From Gloeomargarita sp. SRBZ-1_bins_9 (GTDB lineage Bacteria; Cyanobacteriota; Cyanobacteriia; Gloeomargaritales; Gloeomargaritaceae), in the NCBI GenBank assembly GCA_039794565.1, contig JAUQVX010000002.1:62001-126000 (forward strand): DNA of 64,000 bases, read 5' to 3'. The notes beneath the pieces are model-generated. The model was given only the letters and a program-made list of their open reading frames with translations, had not been told where the DNA came from and searched no databases. This document shows positions 60,988 through 64,000 of the stretch, piece by piece (position 1 is the stretch's first letter; each line of letters begins with the position of its first letter). The translations under genes and the position numbers were made by a program.

Positions 60988-61577
60988 GGCACGCAATCCA
61001 TCCCCAACTGGTCCAGCGCCCGCGCCACCACAAAATCCACCAAATCCAGCACCGACTGCGGCTGATGATACCAGGCAGGGATGGCCGGAACAATGCGGGC
61101 GCCCGCTTCCGCTAAGGTGGTGAGATTGCGCAGGTGAATCAGACTAAAGGGGGTTTCCCGAGGCACCAGCACCAACGGCCGCCCCTCTTTCAAATGCACA
61201 TCCGCCGCCCGCTCAATCAAATCACCGCTGAAACCCGCCGCCAATTTCGCCACCGTCCCCATACTACAGGGCATCACCACCATCCCCAGGGTGCGGTAGG
61301 AGCCGCTGGCGATCCCCGCCCCGATGTCCCGCCAGTGATGGCAAATCAATTTTCCGGCTGTAGGTACCCCCACCTGTTCCCGCCAAAAAGCCTCCTGCTG
61401 GGGCACCGCTGGCACCTTCACCCCCATTTCCTCACTCCAGACCCGGTAGGCCCCTTGAGATAGCACCAATTCCACCCCATAGCCCGCATAGAGCAGGTGT
61501 TTCAACGCCCGCAGGGCATAGATTTGTCCCGACGCCCCCGTTGCCGCCAGCACCACCGGCCAGGACTGCCCCGTCAT
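60969..61577 (-). CDS. ubiX: Flavin prenyltransferase UbiX
   Basis: A 202-residue protein from the ATG at 61575-61577: VVLAATGASGQIYALRALKHLL, IASGSYRTLGMVVMPCSMGTVAKLAAG, and a C-terminal RETPFSLIHLRNLTTLAEAGARIVPAIPAWY. It prenylates FMN to the cofactor of UbiD decarboxylases, needed in quinone synthesis. The ATG overlaps the stop of the TerB-like gene by four bases. A longer start at 61592 would add only five residues. Confidence 0.94.
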   Translation of the reverse strand: MTGQSWPVVLAATGASGQIYALRALKHLLYAGYGVELVLSQGAYRVWSEEMGVKVPAVPQQEAFWREQVGVPTAGKLICHHWRDIGAGIASGSYRTLGMVVMPCSMGTVAKLAAGFSGDLIERAADVHLKEGRPLVLVPRETPFSLIHLRNLTTLAEAGARIVPAIPAWYHQPQSVLDLVDFVVARALDQLGMDCVPWQRWS

Positions 61578-61945
61578 GCTTGGGTAGCCCATTGTACCAG
61601 GGCGCGAATCTGGGCAGGGCCAAATCCCAAAACCTCCCCCAGGGCCAGCTGAGCCAACAACCGCACCGCCGTTTCCCGATCTGCCGGGTCCAGCCCCCGT
61701 ACCCCCGCCCAAAACAACTCCAGGGGGTCCACCTGCCGCAACCAGGTCTGCACCCGCTGGATCACCCGACTATCCACCCCGAGGCCCAGGCCAATGAGCG
61801 GCTTGTGTAGCGACCCCATCTCCGCCGGCGCCACCTCATCGTCAATGGCCATCATCGCCGTTGCCAAAGCCACTAGGGCCTCCTGCCGATTCAGCACCAA
61901 TGACGACGGCACCGGCTGGCGAAACCGCTCCCACACGTAACGCAT
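61574..61945 (-). CDS. TerB-like helical protein
   Basis: A 123-residue protein, mostly helical. VALATAMMAIDDEVAPAEMGSL resembles the acidic TerB motif of tellurite-resistance-like proteins, and LRQVDPLELFWAGVRGLDPADRETAVRLLAQLALGEVLGF the second half of the fold. Such short TerB proteins are widespread in cyanobacteria, with metal binding or envelope-stress roles proposed. It is translated with ubiX through a four-base overlap. Confidence 0.7.
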   Translation of the reverse strand: MRYVWERFRQPVPSSLVLNRQEALVALATAMMAIDDEVAPAEMGSLHKPLIGLGLGVDSRVIQRVQTWLRQVDPLELFWAGVRGLDPADRETAVRLLAQLALGEVLGFGPAQIRALVQWATQA

Positions 61946-61978
61946 GTAACTTCCCCTGGCCGCCCCGCCACCCCCATT

Positions 61979-63055
61979 CTAAACCAGCAGGTCCTGGAGC
62001 GCCGGATGCACCAACCGTCCCGCCCGGGTATTGACCCCCCGTCCCAAGGGCGTATCGGGCGCCAGGGCGTCATAGCCGTGTTCCGCCAGGGTCAGCAGAT
62101 AGGGCAACAGACTCTGGTTCAGGGCCTGGGTAGCCGTCCAGGGCACCGCCCCCGGCATATTCGGCACCCCGTAGTGCAGCACCCCGTAGCGCGTGTACAC
62201 TGGCTGGGTATGGGTCGTCGGTCGGGATGTTGCCACGCACCCCCCCTGGTCCACCGCCACATCCACAATCACACTCCCCGGGCGCATCTGCTGCACCAGC
62301 TCCTCCGAAACCAGCCTCGGCGTCCGTTTCCCCGGCACCAGCACCGCCCCAATCAGCAAATCCGCCGTGGGCACCATTTCCGCAATGTGGGTGCTGTTAC
62401 TGTGCAAAAGCAGGACGCGAAACCCAAACAAATCCCCCAGGGCGTGCAACCGGTCCAGATTCCGTTCGATGATGGTCACCTGCGCCCCCAAACCTACCGC
62501 CATGCGGGCCGCCTCCGTCCCCACCACGCCCCCCCCTAGAATCACCACGTGGGCCGGTTTAACGCCTGGCACCCCCCCCAACAGCACCCCCCGTCCCCCA
62601 GCCGGACGTTGGAGAAAGTGACTACCGACCTGCACCGCCAACCGCCCGGCGATCACACTCATCGGGTGCAACAGGGGCAGGCGACCGTCCTCCAACTCCA
62701 CCATCTCGTAGGCAATGGCCGTCGTTCCCGCCCGCAGCAAAGCCTTCACCAGCCCCGGTTGCGCCGCCAGATGCAGGTAAGTAAACAACAGCAAGTCCGG
62801 GCGCAGATAGTCGTACTCCACCGGCAATGGTTCCTTCACCTTGACCACCAACTCCTGGGCCCAGGCCGTCGCCGCATCCGGCACCAACAGCGCCCCCGCC
62901 TGCCGGTAGTCCTCATCGCTAAAGCCCGCCCCTTGGCCCGCCTGGGTTTCCACCACCACCGTATGGCCGTGGGCCACCAGCGTTGCCACACTTGCTGGAC
63001 TCAACCCCACCCGGAACTCCTGGTCCTTGATTTCTTTAGGCACCCCGATGCGCAT
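61979..63055 (-). CDS. ald: Alanine dehydrogenase
   Basis: A 358-residue NAD enzyme: [64 protein letters not shown], and the Rossmann motif [43 protein letters not shown] lies near the end. It interconverts pyruvate and L-alanine, giving or taking ammonium. It is separated by 12 bases from cysW and 33 from the TerB-like gene. Confidence 0.95.
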   Translation of the reverse strand: MRIGVPKEIKDQEFRVGLSPASVATLVAHGHTVVVETQAGQGAGFSDEDYRQAGALLVPDAATAWAQELVVKVKEPLPVEYDYLRPDLLLFTYLHLAAQPGLVKALLRAGTTAIAYEMVELEDGRLPLLHPMSVIAGRLAVQVGSHFLQRPAGGRGVLLGGVPGVKPAHVVILGGGVVGTEAARMAVGLGAQVTIIERNLDRLHALGDLFGFRVLLLHSNSTHIAEMVPTADLLIGAVLVPGKRTPRLVSEELVQQMRPGSVIVDVAVDQGGCVATSRPTTHTQPVYTRYGVLHYGVPNMPGAVPWTATQALNQSLLPYLLTLAEHGYDALAPDTPLGRGVNTRAGRLVHPALQDLLV

Positions 63056-63067
63056 GGCGTAACCCCC

Positions 63068-63886
63068 TTACCGCCGTTCTGCCTGACCCAATAGCGCCTG
63101 TCCCGCCACCGTCACCAAAGCGATCACCGTCAGCAGCGACGCCCCCGCAAAGGCCGCCACCGTCTCGTACTCCATATACATCCGCTCGATGTGCAGCGTC
63201 AGGGTATTGGTCAAATTAATCACCTTGCCGGAGATCACCGCCGCCGCCCCATATTCTCCCAATCCCCGCGCCGTCGTCAGGATCACCCCGTACAGCAGCG
63301 CCCAGCGAATCTGGGGCAACGTCACCCGCCAGAAAATCTGCCACCCCCCGGCCCCCAAGGTCTGGGCTGCTTCCTCCTCCTCCCGACCCATACTCTCCAA
63401 AACCGGCAGCACCTCGCGCACCACAAACGGCAAGGTCACAAACAGGGTCGTCAGCACCAGCCCCGGCGGCGCAAAGACAATTGGCAGCCCCCAGGCCTCC
63501 ACCCAATGGCCAAACACCCCCACCGTCGGGCTGTAGAGCAAAACAAACATCAAGCCCACGATCACCGGCGAAATGGCCAAGGGCGCATCCAACAAAGCCA
63601 AAATCAACCCCTTACCCGGCAGGGGATACCGCGCCAGCACCCAAGCCGCCACCAGGCCAAACACCGTATTCACCGGCACCGCAATGGCCACCACCAGCAG
63701 CGTCAACCCCAGGGCATGCAGGGCCTCCGGCGTCATCAACCCCCGCAGGTAAGCCGACCACCCCTCCCGCAACGCCTGATAAAACACATTGACCAGGGGC
63801 AGGGCCACCATCAACCCCAGATACAGCGTTGCCACCCCAATCAACCCCCACGCCACCCCACCTTTAGGACGCACCGGCTGACGCAT
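63068..63886 (-). CDS. cysW: Sulfate/thiosulfate ABC transporter permease CysW
   Basis: A 272-residue membrane protein with six helices. LYLGLMVALPLVNVFYQALREG at the start, LLDAPLAISPVIVGLMFVLLYS, and the EAA loop EEEAAQTLGAGGWQIFWRVTLPQIRWALLYG with GEYGAAAVISG identify CysW. It pairs with CysT in sulfate uptake. The upstream ORF ends four bases before it. No cysA follows: the next gene downstream is ald. Confidence 0.93.
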   Translation of the reverse strand: MRQPVRPKGGVAWGLIGVATLYLGLMVALPLVNVFYQALREGWSAYLRGLMTPEALHALGLTLLVVAIAVPVNTVFGLVAAWVLARYPLPGKGLILALLDAPLAISPVIVGLMFVLLYSPTVGVFGHWVEAWGLPIVFAPPGLVLTTLFVTLPFVVREVLPVLESMGREEEEAAQTLGAGGWQIFWRVTLPQIRWALLYGVILTTARGLGEYGAAAVISGKVINLTNTLTLHIERMYMEYETVAAFAGASLLTVIALVTVAGQALLGQAERR

Positions 63887-63889
63887 AGT

Positions 63890-64000
63890 TTAAGCTCCCC
63901 CCGAAGCCGTCGTGGCCGGTATGCGCGTGCGGGGAATGCTGTAGGTCCAAAAATCCTGGGCCAGCACCGTGTTCGGGAAAATGGCCTGGGCCTCCGCCAG
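63890..64000 (-). CDS. 3' end of a gene upstream of cysW (cut by window edge)
   Basis: Thirty-six codons and a TAA at 63890-63892 are visible, reading LAEAQAIFPNTVLAQDFWTY and ending SIPRTRIPATTASGGA. It does not look like the C-terminus of CysT. In Synechococcus and Synechocystis a small ORF (ORF81, ssr2439) lies between cysT and cysW, so by position this may be its relative. The spacing to cysW (three bases) suggests co-translation. Confidence 0.55.
   Translation of the reverse strand: MAEAQAIFPNTVLAQDFWTYSIPRTRIPATTASGGA

Noticed and set aside
1-64000. CRISPR arrays, insertion sequences, prophage, rRNA, tmRNA, SRP RNA
   Set aside because: No spaced direct repeats, transposase or integrase motifs, or conserved RNA signatures other than the two tRNAs were found when reading both strands.

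Overview
The window is a gene-dense, GC-rich (roughly 60 % by eye) chromosomal segment of a cyanobacterium. Lineage-diagnostic genes are NDH-1 subunits ndhB and ndhN, the cytochrome b6f subunit petP, a high-light-inducible protein, a GUN4-domain protein, carotenoid isomerase crtH with a CruG-like glycosyltransferase, ClpR/ClpP3, solanesyl diphosphate synthase, an LrtA-type ribosome hibernation factor, an SLH-domain porin, several cyanobacterial DUFs (DUF3531, DUF5340, DUF3143, DUF3122, DUF2862), and the N-terminal half of DnaE ending in a split intein. No rRNA, insertion sequence, prophage or CRISPR array is visible. Most of the window is core genome. I cannot place the species from sequence alone; the HIP1 octamer GCGATCGC, abundant in many cyanobacteria, is rare here.

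Layout. 0-5 kb: Uma2 endonuclease with a broken N-terminus, antiporter-USP fusion, nusB, DUF502, sds. 4.7-5.1 kb: the only gene gap above 300 bases; it contains mutually exclusive inverted repeats just before a 36-residue membrane peptide that abuts thrB. 5-16 kb: thrB, a deacetylase-glycosidase fusion, coaX, a pilin, leuA-aroH-rluD, then a minus-strand run (DUF3531, TPR protein, rsmG, ABC ATPase, ndhN). 16-23 kb: ffh, pdxJ back-to-back with a DppC-type permease, a GUN4 protein, an SLH/glycine-zipper envelope protein, a methyltransferase, rsfS and tRNA-Ser. 23-26.4 kb: pstS-pstC-pstA without pstB, with a terminator after pstS and a Pho-box-like triple repeat upstream. 26-36 kb: DUF5340, DUF3143, ndhB, NlpC/P60, rbp, a DciA-like protein, clpR-clpP3-J-domain protein, lrtA, lysA, pntA. 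36-49 kb: split dnaE, a secreted beta-rich protein, argF, a porin with a second Pho-like box, aroB, a glycosyltransferase, comM, crtH, hli-msrA, tRNA-Met.

49.9-54.3 kb is the least ordinary part. A minus-strand operon (SQR-like flavoprotein broken by three frameshifts, ArsR repressor, Tll0287-like haem protein, DUF3122 gene broken by one frameshift) diverges from a plus-strand pair (4Fe-4S membrane ferredoxin and ChrA-type transporter). Between them a perfect palindrome sits exactly between the -35 and -10 of a promoter. This reads as an ArsR-controlled redox regulon undergoing partial decay.

54-64 kb: argJ, a low-molecular-weight phosphatase, then a tightly packed plus-strand run of petP, an ArsA-like protein with a lost P-loop and a C-terminal HSP20-like domain, an M48-like membrane protein with a lost HExxH, an ECF sigma factor and its RskA-type anti-sigma factor. 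The end carries a LapA-like protein, ubiX, a TerB-like protein, alanine dehydrogenase, and cysW with the 3' end of another gene upstream of it.
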